The notes beneath the pieces were generated by a model. It was not told the DNA's origin. It saw nothing but the letters and a program-made list of their open reading frames with translations, and did not search any database. From positions 62,001 through 126,000 of the forward strand of contig NZ_RJPZ01000002.1 in assembly GCF_003943615.1 (NCBI RefSeq): 64,000 nt of DNA. The letters are read 5' to 3'. How positions within the stretch are numbered: position 1 is the first letter of the stretch; every line of letters begins with the position of its first letter. The position numbers and the translations under genes were made by a program. This document shows positions 55,308 to 63,223 of this stretch, in pieces. Origin of the DNA: Streptococcus australis. Its GTDB lineage: Bacteria; Bacillota; Bacilli; Lactobacillales; Streptococcaceae.

Positions 55308-55882
55308 TCAACTTGGATAGGATGGGTATTGAGCATTTGATTAAATAAAGTCTTTTTGACAAGGAACAGAAGAAAAAATACAAAGAATCTGATAGGAATT
55401 TGGATAATTGGACTTACGATGAAACAACAGATACCTACACCCATCCAGAGAGTTGGGTATAGCAGTTTGATCACCTCAAACACAACCATACCACAACAGA
55501 TTTTAGACAGGAAATTAGGGTTTATAAGGCAGAACAAGCTGACTTGGCTTCACAAAAGGGGCTCTATGTGAATGAGAGGTATAAGCTCCTAAAAGTAAAA
55601 GAAAGCCAAGCGCTTTTATCTGTCGAAGGAAGTCACATCTTTGCCCAACGCAAGGTTGATGTGGAACCTGTCTTTGGGCAGACAAAGGCTTGTTTGGGTT
55701 ACAAGAGATGTAATCTAAGAGGCAAATGACAGGTTAAAATTGACATGGGATTGGTTCTCATGGCCAATAACCTCCTCAAATACAATAAGAGAATGACTCA
55801 AAATTAAAAAGCTAGAGTTCCACAATTGGAAATCTCTAGCTTTTTTGTGACTGAGAACAATGTTGTCCCAGACTATTTTTTA
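55308..55882 (+). mobile_element. Decayed insertion sequence, right copy (transposase on the forward strand)
   Basis: The forward strand carries LDRMGIEHLIK, a stop, then KYKESDRNLDNWTYDETTDTYTHPESWV, VYKAEQADLASQKGLYVNERY, VEPVFGQTKACLGYKRCNLRGK and GLVLMANNLLKYNKRMTQN: the C-terminal half of an IS1182-like transposase with frameshifts. It is inverted relative to the left copy and nearly identical over the shared part, but 5'-truncated at the VOC gene junction. It keeps about 110 bp lost from the left copy. The outer end AATAGTCTGGGACAACATTG matches the left copy. Confidence 0.82.
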
Positions 55883-55906
55883 TTTCCTGACTACCAAATC
55901 CATCTC

Positions 55907-56737
55907 TTACTGTTTCTTTAAAAGGGTTAGATTTGGTTTTTTATAAGCAAAGAGAACCACCTCAATAAAGGTTCCAACTTGGAAGGCAAAGAGCAAACCT
56001 ACCAAAATATTGATCCGATGATCTGTTTCATAGAATGGGGAGTTCCATAAGAAGTGATTCGCTACCGTGGAAACCACACACCAGAGACCAAAGAGCTTTT
56101 CTTTTTGTTTGGTGCTCTGAGATAAGATGAGAAAGACTCCAACAGATACAACAGCCGTATAGACTGCATGAGATGCTAAGCCACCAGAAATGCGGTTCAC
56201 TGCCTCCGTCACTGCTGAGAGGTCTCCCGATCGTGTTTGTCGCGCCACATAACCAAGATCTTCAATGATTTGGAAACCAAGACCAGATCCAAAGCCGGCA
56301 ATTAAAATCGATTTGAGATCTTTACGACCCAAAATCAAGAGAATCCAGAAGGCCACTAGAGCTTTAAAAAATTCTTCAGCAAATGGGGCTGTCAAAGCAT
56401 CTGTCCATTTATTAAAGGTACTAACATCCTGAATGAGATGACTATTGAAATGGTCAATTAAGCTGTTCCCTGAAAAACTAAGCCAGCCAGCAACAAAAGC
56501 ACCACCAAACATGGTAGCCCACAATACAAGCAGGGGAACCTCAAATCTTTTTGCAAGTCCTTTAATAAAGAGATAAAGAGGAACGACAATCACTGTTAAA
56601 ACGAGCAGGTTTAAAACCAAATCTCTCCCTGCTACTTGGCTAAACTCTTGTTGAGAGAGAAAACCTAGCTCAAACTCCATACCAATCCCTGCTAAGACCA
56701 GAAATAGGAAGAGCAATATTCGTTGAAACTTATTCAT
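55907..56737 (-). CDS. PrsW-family intramembrane metalloprotease
   Basis: A 276-residue membrane protein with about eight helices. The PrsW mark is APFAEEFFKALVAF (EExxK, about residues 118-130), with a later FQIIEDLGYV and a histidine in GGLASHAVYTAV as other candidate ligands. PrsW-type proteases cut membrane proteins such as anti-sigma factors; no such target is encoded nearby. Its start overlaps the preceding C69 dipeptidase gene by 8 bp, so the two are coupled. Confidence 0.8.
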   Translation of the reverse strand: MNKFQRILLFLFLVLAGIGMEFELGFLSQQEFSQVAGRDLVLNLLVLTVIVVPLYLFIKGLAKRFEVPLLVLWATMFGGAFVAGWLSFSGNSLIDHFNSHLIQDVSTFNKWTDALTAPFAEEFFKALVAFWILLILGRKDLKSILIAGFGSGLGFQIIEDLGYVARQTRSGDLSAVTEAVNRISGGLASHAVYTAVVSVGVFLILSQSTKQKEKLFGLWCVVSTVANHFLWNSPFYETDHRINILVGLLFAFQVGTFIEVVLFAYKKPNLTLLKKQ

Positions 56738-58391
56738 CCTTCTTACCTCCCTTTGCTTTCTTTGATTTAATGAAGAAAACTCCTACTCCGATCACTGTCA
56801 CAAGGGCTAGGCCAATCGTGATAATGAAGTCATAGTCAAATGGTACCAAATTGATCTCTTCTTCTTGGTTTGCATCTTCTTCATCCGTTAAATCGTCAAT
56901 GGCACCTTGTCCATATTGAGCAATCACCTTTTCTTCTGCTTCTTGACGAATTTCTTGTAGACGATCAAAGGTCTTTTGCGCACGAGCCATGCTCGTTTCT
57001 GTCGCTTTCAGACTCGCCTGCTCTGGCTGTGAAGCGAGGGCAATTTGTTCTTGGTCACTGATTTCTTGCTCAGCCATCCATTGAGATTCTAAGCGTTCCA
57101 TTTCGGTACGGATTGCTCCATCTCCAAATAAATCAGGATATTTAGCAACTAAATCATTGATCCGAGACATAGTCCAATACCAAGATTGGGGATTATAGGC
57201 TGTTCCTAATTCTTGATAAGCTTGATAAGTATTGGTGATGTTTCCATAGTATGGAAGATATGGGGCATTTCGTGGGCTTCCCATCGCTAACCACATGGTT
57301 CCCCCACCAGCACTATCAGGAACATTGTCCTTTAGTTGGAAAATATGGGCTTCCATAACATTCGGGTTCGAAATCGGGTATTTATAGACTTCATCAAACT
57401 TCCCTTTTTCTGGGATCCCTTTTCCATCCAGTTCCATTTGATCTTGTGGTTTGAAGTCTGTTCCTTCTAAGCGATTGCGTTGGAGATTCATCGCATCTCG
57501 TAGCGTCAATTTCCGATCCGTTGTATGCATCAAGTCAAAATAGTCGTCATCATAGTTCACATCTGCATCTGGATCCAGTGATTTAATACCAGACCAAACA
57601 CGAGAACGGTCCGCCTCATGCAAAGGGGGATTGTAGGATTGAGATACATGGAATTGGCCATCGATTTCTTTATAGGATCCTGCATCACGGGCAACTTTTT
57701 CAACATCCTTGGAGGCAATCGTCCGTTCTGTATTTGTAAAATCTACATGTCCTAAGAAGAAGGTATTGGGGAAGACAGCATAGCGATCTTCTGGGAAGAG
57801 AATAGCTACATACTGGTGACCAGAAAGAATCTCCATGTACCAGATTCCTTCCTTGTCCGCAATCGTCACAATATTACCTTCTGCCGCCCCTTTTTCTTCC
57901 ACAATTTTTGCAATTAGCTCGACTCCTTCACGAGCCGTTTTTACACTCGGAAGAACAACACTAGTGAGAGCAGACTCAGCCAAGCCGTCTTTTACATAAG
58001 GATCGACCTTTTGAATCTTGTCATTTGCAGAAGCTGAGACAGTCGCTGAAATGGACACTCCATGCTCATTAAAACCAGCTTCATCAAATACACCCTGTTC
58101 TGGTGTCACATCTGGGACAGCTGTATATTTATAACTTACTTCTGGGAGCTCATACTTAAAGCCATTGGTGGCATCTTCAAAGACATCCCCTTTCTTGTTA
58201 TAAGTTCGTTCTCGCACCACAAAGTTCTTATTGTGGTTCGGTTCTAAGTCCTCTGTACGTCCGTACAAAGCATTCCCATCTGCTGTTAATTTTTTTCCGA
58301 TGATAAAACCTGTACAGGCCTCTACCGGTTGGGCAAAGAGGAAGAGAGCAGTGATCAAGCCCAAGGCTGATCGAGCATAACGTTTCTTCAT
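56730..58391 (-). CDS. Secreted, membrane-anchored C69 family dipeptidase (first paralogue)
   Basis: A 553-residue Ntn-type dipeptidase. Signal peptide to residue 25 (SALGLITALFLFAQPVEA) and then CTGFIIGKKLTADG, the cysteine nucleophile exposed by cleavage. GRTEDLEPNHNK, EHGVSISATVSAS and WYMEILSGHQYVA are C69 marks. A C-terminal TM (about 515-537) and a KSKKAKGGKKDE tail anchor it; there is no LPXTG. It probably supplies amino acids from peptides at the cell surface. The promoter has a perfect cre. Confidence 0.9.
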   Translation of the reverse strand: MKKRYARSALGLITALFLFAQPVEACTGFIIGKKLTADGNALYGRTEDLEPNHNKNFVVRERTYNKKGDVFEDATNGFKYELPEVSYKYTAVPDVTPEQGVFDEAGFNEHGVSISATVSASANDKIQKVDPYVKDGLAESALTSVVLPSVKTAREGVELIAKIVEEKGAAEGNIVTIADKEGIWYMEILSGHQYVAILFPEDRYAVFPNTFFLGHVDFTNTERTIASKDVEKVARDAGSYKEIDGQFHVSQSYNPPLHEADRSRVWSGIKSLDPDADVNYDDDYFDLMHTTDRKLTLRDAMNLQRNRLEGTDFKPQDQMELDGKGIPEKGKFDEVYKYPISNPNVMEAHIFQLKDNVPDSAGGGTMWLAMGSPRNAPYLPYYGNITNTYQAYQELGTAYNPQSWYWTMSRINDLVAKYPDLFGDGAIRTEMERLESQWMAEQEISDQEQIALASQPEQASLKATETSMARAQKTFDRLQEIRQEAEEKVIAQYGQGAIDDLTDEEDANQEEEINLVPFDYDFIITIGLALVTVIGVGVFFIKSKKAKGGKKDE

Positions 58392-58433
58392 ATTGAACTC
58401 CTTTAACTGGATATTAACCGTATAACCTCTTTT

Positions 58434-58471
58434 AGTATACCTTTTGACCCAAGGTTTAGCAAGCGCTTACA
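58434..58471 (-). promoter_or_regulatory. C69-prsW promoter with perfect cre over the -35
   Basis: Reverse strand TTGCTA (58462-58457), 17 bp, TATACT (58439-58434). TGTAAGCGCTTGCT (58471-58458, reverse strand) fits all 14 positions of the cre consensus TGWAARCGYTWNCW and overlaps the -35, predicting CcpA repression. Confidence 0.82.
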
Positions 58472-58555
58472 ACAACTGTAACCAATTAGTAATCTATCTG
58501 AAAATTATTTGATCTTCAAATTATCAGTTGCCTTCTCTATCTAACTGCACAATTA

Positions 58556-58585
58556 AAAAAACTCGGAACTTCTTCCGAGCTTTTT
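58556..58585. terminator. Terminator of lrgAB
   Basis: CTCGGAA-CTTC-TTCCGAG with A and T tracts. Confidence 0.88.
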
Positions 58586-58604
58586 CTGAACACTATCATC
58601 CTTT

Positions 58605-59303
58605 TTAGGAAAGAATTAGGCTCGCCACAAGGGGACTTACAAAGACGTAGAAAACGCCAGTTATTCCAATTGCCAAGCCTCCCATAGCTCCTGCTACTTG
58701 ACCATACTGAAAGGCTGTGCCAGTACCCACCGCATGACCTGTCCCTCCAAGAGCCAAACCAATGGCAACAGGATCCTCTACTTTTAGGAATTTAAGAATA
58801 GTCGGCCCCAAGACACTGGTTAGAATCCCTGTTGCCACAACGACGACCAAAGTAATTGTGGTAATCCCTTGCATTTTCTCAGCAATCCCTACTGCCATAG
58901 CTGTTGTTACAGACTTAGGAAAGAGGGAAATAGCTAGAAAGTACTTCATTCCAAATAGCTTAGCCAAGACAGCTGTGAAAACTGTGTTGACCACTACTGC
59001 TAGAAAGCTACTAAGAAGAATACTCTTGGCATGGTGCTTCATCAAATGAAAACTCTTATACAAGGGAATCCCTAGAACAACCGTTGAGGGGACAATCAAA
59101 TTGCTGAGGTAGGTTCCTCCAACATTGTAGGCCTTATAGGAAATCCCTGTCAGCTTTAAGAAGGCGATAACCAACACCGTCGCCACTAAGAGAGGGGTCG
59201 TGATGGGATGAGGGAAGCGACGAAAAATCATCATCCCAATTAGATAGGCAAAGACCGACAAAGAAATCCCAAAGAGAGGATTAGACCATAAAGTTTCCAT
59301 CAT
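58605..59303 (-). CDS. lrgB: LrgB/CidB-family membrane protein
   Basis: A 232-residue protein with about seven helices; family stretches include GGTYLSNLIVPSTVVLGIPLY, FPKSVTTAMAVGIAEKM and LALGGTGHAVGTGTAFQYG. With LrgA it forms a holin/antiholin-like pair, now linked to pyruvate movement and cell death control. Overlaps lrgA by 4 bp; AGGAGG precedes the ATG. Confidence 0.93.
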   Translation of the reverse strand: MMETLWSNPLFGISLSVFAYLIGMMIFRRFPHPITTPLLVATVLVIAFLKLTGISYKAYNVGGTYLSNLIVPSTVVLGIPLYKSFHLMKHHAKSILLSSFLAVVVNTVFTAVLAKLFGMKYFLAISLFPKSVTTAMAVGIAEKMQGITTITLVVVVATGILTSVLGPTILKFLKVEDPVAIGLALGGTGHAVGTGTAFQYGQVAGAMGGLAIGITGVFYVFVSPLVASLILS

Positions 59304-59671
59304 CTCTTTCCTCCTTCATAATCCCCCTCATACCTGGTCTTGATAAATCCAACAACAAGCGCAATGAGACTAACATTGATGATGATAGCTCCCAGAATCA
59401 TCAACACGATGGGAAATAAATAAGGCTGGATGACATCAAACTTATCCATAATCCCAACCGCTGGAGGTAAAAATAAAATGGTCATATTAGCTAACAGAAA
59501 AGATCCGACTAGATTTACATGGCGGATACGAAGCCATTTCAACTGCAAACAAAGAAATAGGATCAATAAACCAATAATACTTCCTGGAATCGGCAAATGA
59601 AAGAGTGTCGATATCCCTTCCCCGATTAAAGAAATGGTAAAAATAATCATCAGTTGAACATAGAGTTTCAC
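59300..59671 (-). CDS. lrgA: LrgA/CidA-family holin-like protein
   Basis: A 123-residue protein with four helices: IIFTISLIGEGISTLFHLPIPGSIIGLLILF is the LrgA signature, followed by VGSFLLANMTILFLPPAVGIM. I place the start at GTG 59671 since GAGGTG lies six bases upstream; another GTG at 59680 lacks a ribosome site. It precedes lrgB. In S. mutans lrgAB is controlled by LytST, CcpA and CodY; a weak CodY-like word lies upstream here. Confidence 0.9.
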   Translation of the reverse strand: MKLYVQLMIIFTISLIGEGISTLFHLPIPGSIIGLLILFLCLQLKWLRIRHVNLVGSFLLANMTILFLPPAVGIMDKFDVIQPYLFPIVLMILGAIIINVSLIALVVGFIKTRYEGDYEGGKR

Positions 59672-59736
59672 GCGCTTCACCTCAAAATTCTTAAAAGATA
59701 CATTAACAGTCTACTCCTTTTCTGTAAAAAATCAAG

Positions 59737-59751
59737 TAATTTCAGAAAGTT
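59737..59751 (-). promoter_or_regulatory. Weak CodY-box-like word upstream of lrgA
   Basis: TAATTTCAGAAAGTT matches 12 of 15 CodY consensus positions, about 70 bp before the lrgA start. Possible -35/-10 are TTGATT and TAGACT just downstream. Confidence 0.3.
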
Positions 59752-59763
59752 TTCAGATACATA

Positions 59764-59797
59764 AAAACAAGGAAGACTTCTAGGGTCTCCTTGTCTA
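59764..59797 (-). terminator. Terminator of tehB
   Basis: Reverse strand ACAAGGAGAC-loop-GTCTTCCTTGT (one bulge), then TTTTTAT. Confidence 0.75.
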
Positions 59798-59802
59798 ACT
59801 AA

Positions 59803-60666
59803 TTATTTCTTTTTCTTTGCCAACATCGTCGCAAAACGCAAGGCAATCCGATTGCCATCTTCATCACGTCGATGAAGATGACCTGGATTCTCATTGTATT
59901 TAATAAGTTCCCAATCTTTGTAGTAGTCTGCAAGTTCGCCTTCTTTAAAAGTAAAGGAGAAAGGAACCTGGCAAGGATAGTCCTCTGTATCCATGGCACA
60001 AACAATTAAGTTATAGCCACCAGGATTGGTCTGGTCTTGCATATTTTGGATAATAGCTGGAATGCGGTCTGCTTGTAAGAACATGAGGACGACTGTTGAG
60101 ACAATCAAGTCATAGGTTTGAGTCAGGGCTGCTGAGTTAATATCATAGAGTCCCACCGTCATTTCCAAATCTTCTTGTTCCACAATACTTTGTAGGATTT
60201 CCAGAGCCAATTCATTTTGATCGACCGCCGTCACTTCAAAGCCTTGTTGGGCTAAAAATAGGGCATTACGTCCTTGCCCACATCCCAAGTCCAGGGCCTT
60301 CCCTGGAGAAAGGAACTGCATAGCTTCTAGAACCTCTGAATGAACCGGGTTGCTATTATATTTTTTGGGGAAATAATCTTTAGGTTCACAGTAAAATTCC
60401 AAGAACCATTCCACATCATCTGTAAGGGCCTCCACACGGTGCCAAGCTTGCGGTTGTGCCATCGGGTTATCCGCACCTGCCTCAAAAACATGGCTAGCTA
60501 CTTCTTCCCCATCTTCCGTCAGCTCAACAAACTTGAGTTTTCCTTTTAGGACTGTAATCTTTCCCCAAGTACCTACTTTGGTATTGTGTTTTCTTTGGAC
60601 TGCTTCAGGCATGGTATCCTTGGTCCACAAAGGCATCCGTTTATAGGCAATTAATTTTTCAGGCAT
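59803..60666 (-). CDS. tehB: TehB-like SAM-dependent methyltransferase
   Basis: A 287-residue protein. Residues 1-95 form the extra N-terminal cupin-like domain found in TehB of streptococci and Haemophilus (LWTKDTMPEAVQRKHNTK ... AWHRVEALTDDVEWFLEFYC). The methyltransferase domain has the SAM motif ALDLGCGQGRNALFLA and VTAVDQNELAL. TehB confers tellurite tolerance and may methylate other substrates. AAGGAG precedes the chosen ATG at 60666; the frame extends further without a ribosome site. Confidence 0.88.
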   Translation of the reverse strand: MPEKLIAYKRMPLWTKDTMPEAVQRKHNTKVGTWGKITVLKGKLKFVELTEDGEEVASHVFEAGADNPMAQPQAWHRVEALTDDVEWFLEFYCEPKDYFPKKYNSNPVHSEVLEAMQFLSPGKALDLGCGQGRNALFLAQQGFEVTAVDQNELALEILQSIVEQEDLEMTVGLYDINSAALTQTYDLIVSTVVLMFLQADRIPAIIQNMQDQTNPGGYNLIVCAMDTEDYPCQVPFSFTFKEGELADYYKDWELIKYNENPGHLHRRDEDGNRIALRFATMLAKKKK

Positions 60667-60730
60667 CCGTTTCTTCTCCTTCTTTCTATCTATCCCTATC
60701 ATACAAAAATTGCATGCAAATAACAATAAA

Positions 60731-60780
60731 AAGAGTGGAATTACAAGCTCCTTTTCTGAAGACTTCTATTCCACTCTCTT
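60731..60780. terminator. Terminator of the second C69 gene, resembling the repeat's left hairpin
   Basis: AGAGTGGAAT and ATTCCACTCT pair around a 29-base loop; the reverse strand starts AGAGAGTGGAATAGAAGTC, close to the repeat terminus GAGAGTGGGACAGAAATC. Confidence 0.75.
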
Positions 60781-60825
60781 AGAATCCAGTTGAGGCAGGA
60801 TGCTGATTTAACAGTCTCTGTCTAC

Positions 60826-62571
60826 TTATTCTTCATTTTCATTCTTTTTTGATTTTTTAAAGTAGAAACCTGCCAAGCCAAATCCTGCAAGAGCCAAAAC
60901 TCCTAAGACGGCAGATAAACTGCTGTTTGAATCACTTGCCTTGCTAGATGATTGACTAGAAGCTGTTTCTTCCTTCTTATCAGTTTCTTTCGATGCATCT
61001 TTTTCAGCTTGAGCTGCTGCTACCAGATTGGCCTTGTTATAGCCGTCATATACAAAGTCTGCTTCCAAACCTTTTTCTGTACGAATCTTATCTTCCATCT
61101 CGCTTTCAACTTGCTTGATTTGTTTGAAGATCGTTTCCGCACGTTTAAGTGAGTCACTTGTTACTTCATCTGCAGTAGCTTTCGCTTGGTCATCAGTGAG
61201 TCCACTATATTTTTGATCCAAAGCTGCTTGTTCTTTGATCCAGCCTTTTTCCAATTCTTTCCACTTCTCTTGGATGCTGTTGCCAAAGAGGTCTGGGTAT
61301 TTCATGACCATTTGGTCAATATGCCAAACAGCCCAATACCAAGAAGTTGGATCGTATTTGGCAGAGCGAACTTTGAATGGTGCATAGGTATCGTTGACAA
61401 TACCATAGAATGGCACATAAGGCGTGTTCCGGCTTTGAGCGAGACCTAACCAAACGACACCACCAAATGGAGTCGGCAAGTCCTTCTTAATTTGGTAGAC
61501 GTGGGCGTTAATGACGTTTTCATTTCCCAAAGCATATTTGTATTTATTGGTATCGACTTCTTTACCTGGTTCCACCAAGTCATCTGGTGTGTATTGTTTA
61601 AGGTGTTCGAACCGGTTCCGTTGTTCAGCGAAAACATCTTCTAGACTATACTTTTTAGAAGGATCCGTTGGTTTGCGCAAGAGGTCAAAGTGCTTATCAT
61701 CATATTTGATGTCCGCCTTCGGATCCATCAAGGTAATCCCTGCATAGGTCCGTGAGCGGTTGCGTTCGGTATATTCATCTGGACCATAAGAGTCTGCAAT
61801 ATGGAAGTTACCATCTTTATCAGTCTTGTAGTGGTCTGCCTTTTTAGCAACTGCTTCCACATCTTTCGAAGCAATGACGTTGTCCTTGTCCTTGAAATCC
61901 ACATGTCCTAGATAGTAGGTATTGGCAAAGATGGCATAGCGGTCTTGAGGGAATTTAATGGCTACATATTGGTGACCAGAGAGGATTTCCATGTACCAGA
62001 GTTCATTCTTATCTGCTACGACAATGATGTTTCCTTCGGCAGATCCTTTTTCATCAAGTACCTTAGCAACCAACTCAATTCCTTCACGAGCTGTTTTGGC
62101 ACGTGGAAGAACCAAGTCTACCATAGCAGCTTCAGCCAAGCCATTTTTCACAAGTGGATCTGCTTCCAAAATCTTATCGTGTGGGGTTGCAGATACGGTA
62201 GAAGTCATGGAAACGCCCGCTTCGTTAAAGCCATGTGCTCCGAAGTTCCCGTTGGAACCATCTCCATGGGCTGCATCATAAGTTGCGGTATATTTCATTT
62301 CATGACTCAAGTGAGGATAAGCAAAGCCGTTGGATTCGTCCTCCAACATATCCCCATCCTTATAGTCTTTGGCAGGTACCACTTCATAGGTTTTATTGTG
62401 GCGACCACCATCGGGCGCATAAGGATAGTCTTCAGTCCGCCCAAAGAGCATGGAACCATCAGTCGTGAGTTCTTTCCCAACAATGAAGGCTGAGCAGGCC
62501 TGCGCAACTTGAACTGGAATCAAGGCAAAGACCATCAAAGCAATCATCAGTTTGACCAGTAGTTTTCTCAT
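60826..62571 (-). CDS. Secreted, membrane-anchored C69 family dipeptidase (second paralogue)
   Basis: A 581-residue protein with the same plan as the copy at 56730: signal peptide, Cys26 in QACSAFIVGKELTTDG, GRTEDYPYAPDGGRHNK, EAGVSMTSTVSATPHDK and WYMEILSGHQYVA. The C-terminus differs: a coiled/charged region, a Ser/Lys-rich spacer, a TM (about 549-570) and a KKSKKNENEE tail, like a sortase signal without LPXTG. Its promoter has the same geometry and a cre in the same place as the first paralogue. Confidence 0.9.
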   Translation of the reverse strand: MRKLLVKLMIALMVFALIPVQVAQACSAFIVGKELTTDGSMLFGRTEDYPYAPDGGRHNKTYEVVPAKDYKDGDMLEDESNGFAYPHLSHEMKYTATYDAAHGDGSNGNFGAHGFNEAGVSMTSTVSATPHDKILEADPLVKNGLAEAAMVDLVLPRAKTAREGIELVAKVLDEKGSAEGNIIVVADKNELWYMEILSGHQYVAIKFPQDRYAIFANTYYLGHVDFKDKDNVIASKDVEAVAKKADHYKTDKDGNFHIADSYGPDEYTERNRSRTYAGITLMDPKADIKYDDKHFDLLRKPTDPSKKYSLEDVFAEQRNRFEHLKQYTPDDLVEPGKEVDTNKYKYALGNENVINAHVYQIKKDLPTPFGGVVWLGLAQSRNTPYVPFYGIVNDTYAPFKVRSAKYDPTSWYWAVWHIDQMVMKYPDLFGNSIQEKWKELEKGWIKEQAALDQKYSGLTDDQAKATADEVTSDSLKRAETIFKQIKQVESEMEDKIRTEKGLEADFVYDGYNKANLVAAAQAEKDASKETDKKEETASSQSSSKASDSNSSLSAVLGVLALAGFGLAGFYFKKSKKNENEE

Positions 62572-62653
62572 AGTCGATCTCCTTTATGACTACAAAAGAG
62601 GCTAGAAAATCAATTTCAAGCCGACGAAAAACAACTATACCAACGCTACCTTC

Positions 62654-62691
62654 AGTATACCCCTATCCAGATAAAAATGCAAGCGGTTTCA
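62654..62691 (-). promoter_or_regulatory. Second C69 promoter with cre over the -35
   Basis: Reverse strand TTGCAT (62682-62677), 17 bp, TATACT (62659-62654). TGAAACCGCTTGCA (62691-62678) matches 13 of 14 cre positions. Confidence 0.78.
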
Positions 62692-62706
62692 AGAAGAGAA
62701 ATTTAA

Positions 62707-62749
62707 AAATAGGAACAGTTTTCAGCCCTTGCTTCAGCTGTTCCTATTT
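62707..62749. terminator. Terminator of smpB
   Basis: AAATAGGAACAG and CTGTTCCTATTT form a 12-bp stem around a 19-base loop. Confidence 0.82.
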
Positions 62750-62755
62750 CTTACT

Positions 62756-63223
62756 TTAACGCGTATTGTATTGTTTCATGACACGAGCAATGTCACGATT
62801 TTGTTCCCGCCGTTTGATGGATTCACGTTTGTCATAATCGTGCTTCCCTTTGGCTAAGCCTAACAAGAGCTTAGCATAACCATCCTTAAGGTAAACCTTA
62901 AGGGGAACTAGAGTCATCCCAGTCCCTTTAGTTTCCTGCTCCAGTTTTTGAATCTGTTTCTTATGCAGCAAGAGTTTGCGACGGCGTTCTGGGTCTTGAT
63001 TCCAGATATTGCCTTCCTCATAGGGAGCAATATGAACATTGCTGAGCCAGACTTCCCCATTTTTGACTTGGGCAAATCCATCCTTGAGGTTGATACGAGC
63101 TGCTCGAACACTCTTGATTTCTGTACCAGTGAGGACCATTCCTGCTTCAATGGTATCAACAATTGTATAATCGTGGCTTGCTTTCTTATTTTGTGCGACG
63201 ACCTTTCCCTCGCCCTTTGCCAT
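62756..63223 (-). CDS. smpB: SsrA-binding protein SmpB
   Basis: A 155-residue tmRNA-binding protein for ribosome rescue. [19 protein letters not shown] is the usual streptococcal start, [21 protein letters not shown] the core, and [22 protein letters not shown] the basic tail that enters the ribosome. It overlaps the end of rnr by 38 bp; RNase R and SmpB act together in trans-translation. Confidence 0.96.
   Translation of the reverse strand: MAKGEGKVVAQNKKASHDYTIVDTIEAGMVLTGTEIKSVRAARINLKDGFAQVKNGEVWLSNVHIAPYEEGNIWNQDPERRRKLLLHKKQIQKLEQETKGTGMTLVPLKVYLKDGYAKLLLGLAKGKHDYDKRESIKRREQNRDIARVMKQYNTR

Noticed and set aside
60826-62571. Sortase-anchored protein call for the second C69 dipeptidase
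   Set aside because: TM and charged tail resemble a sorting signal but no LPXTG motif precedes them.
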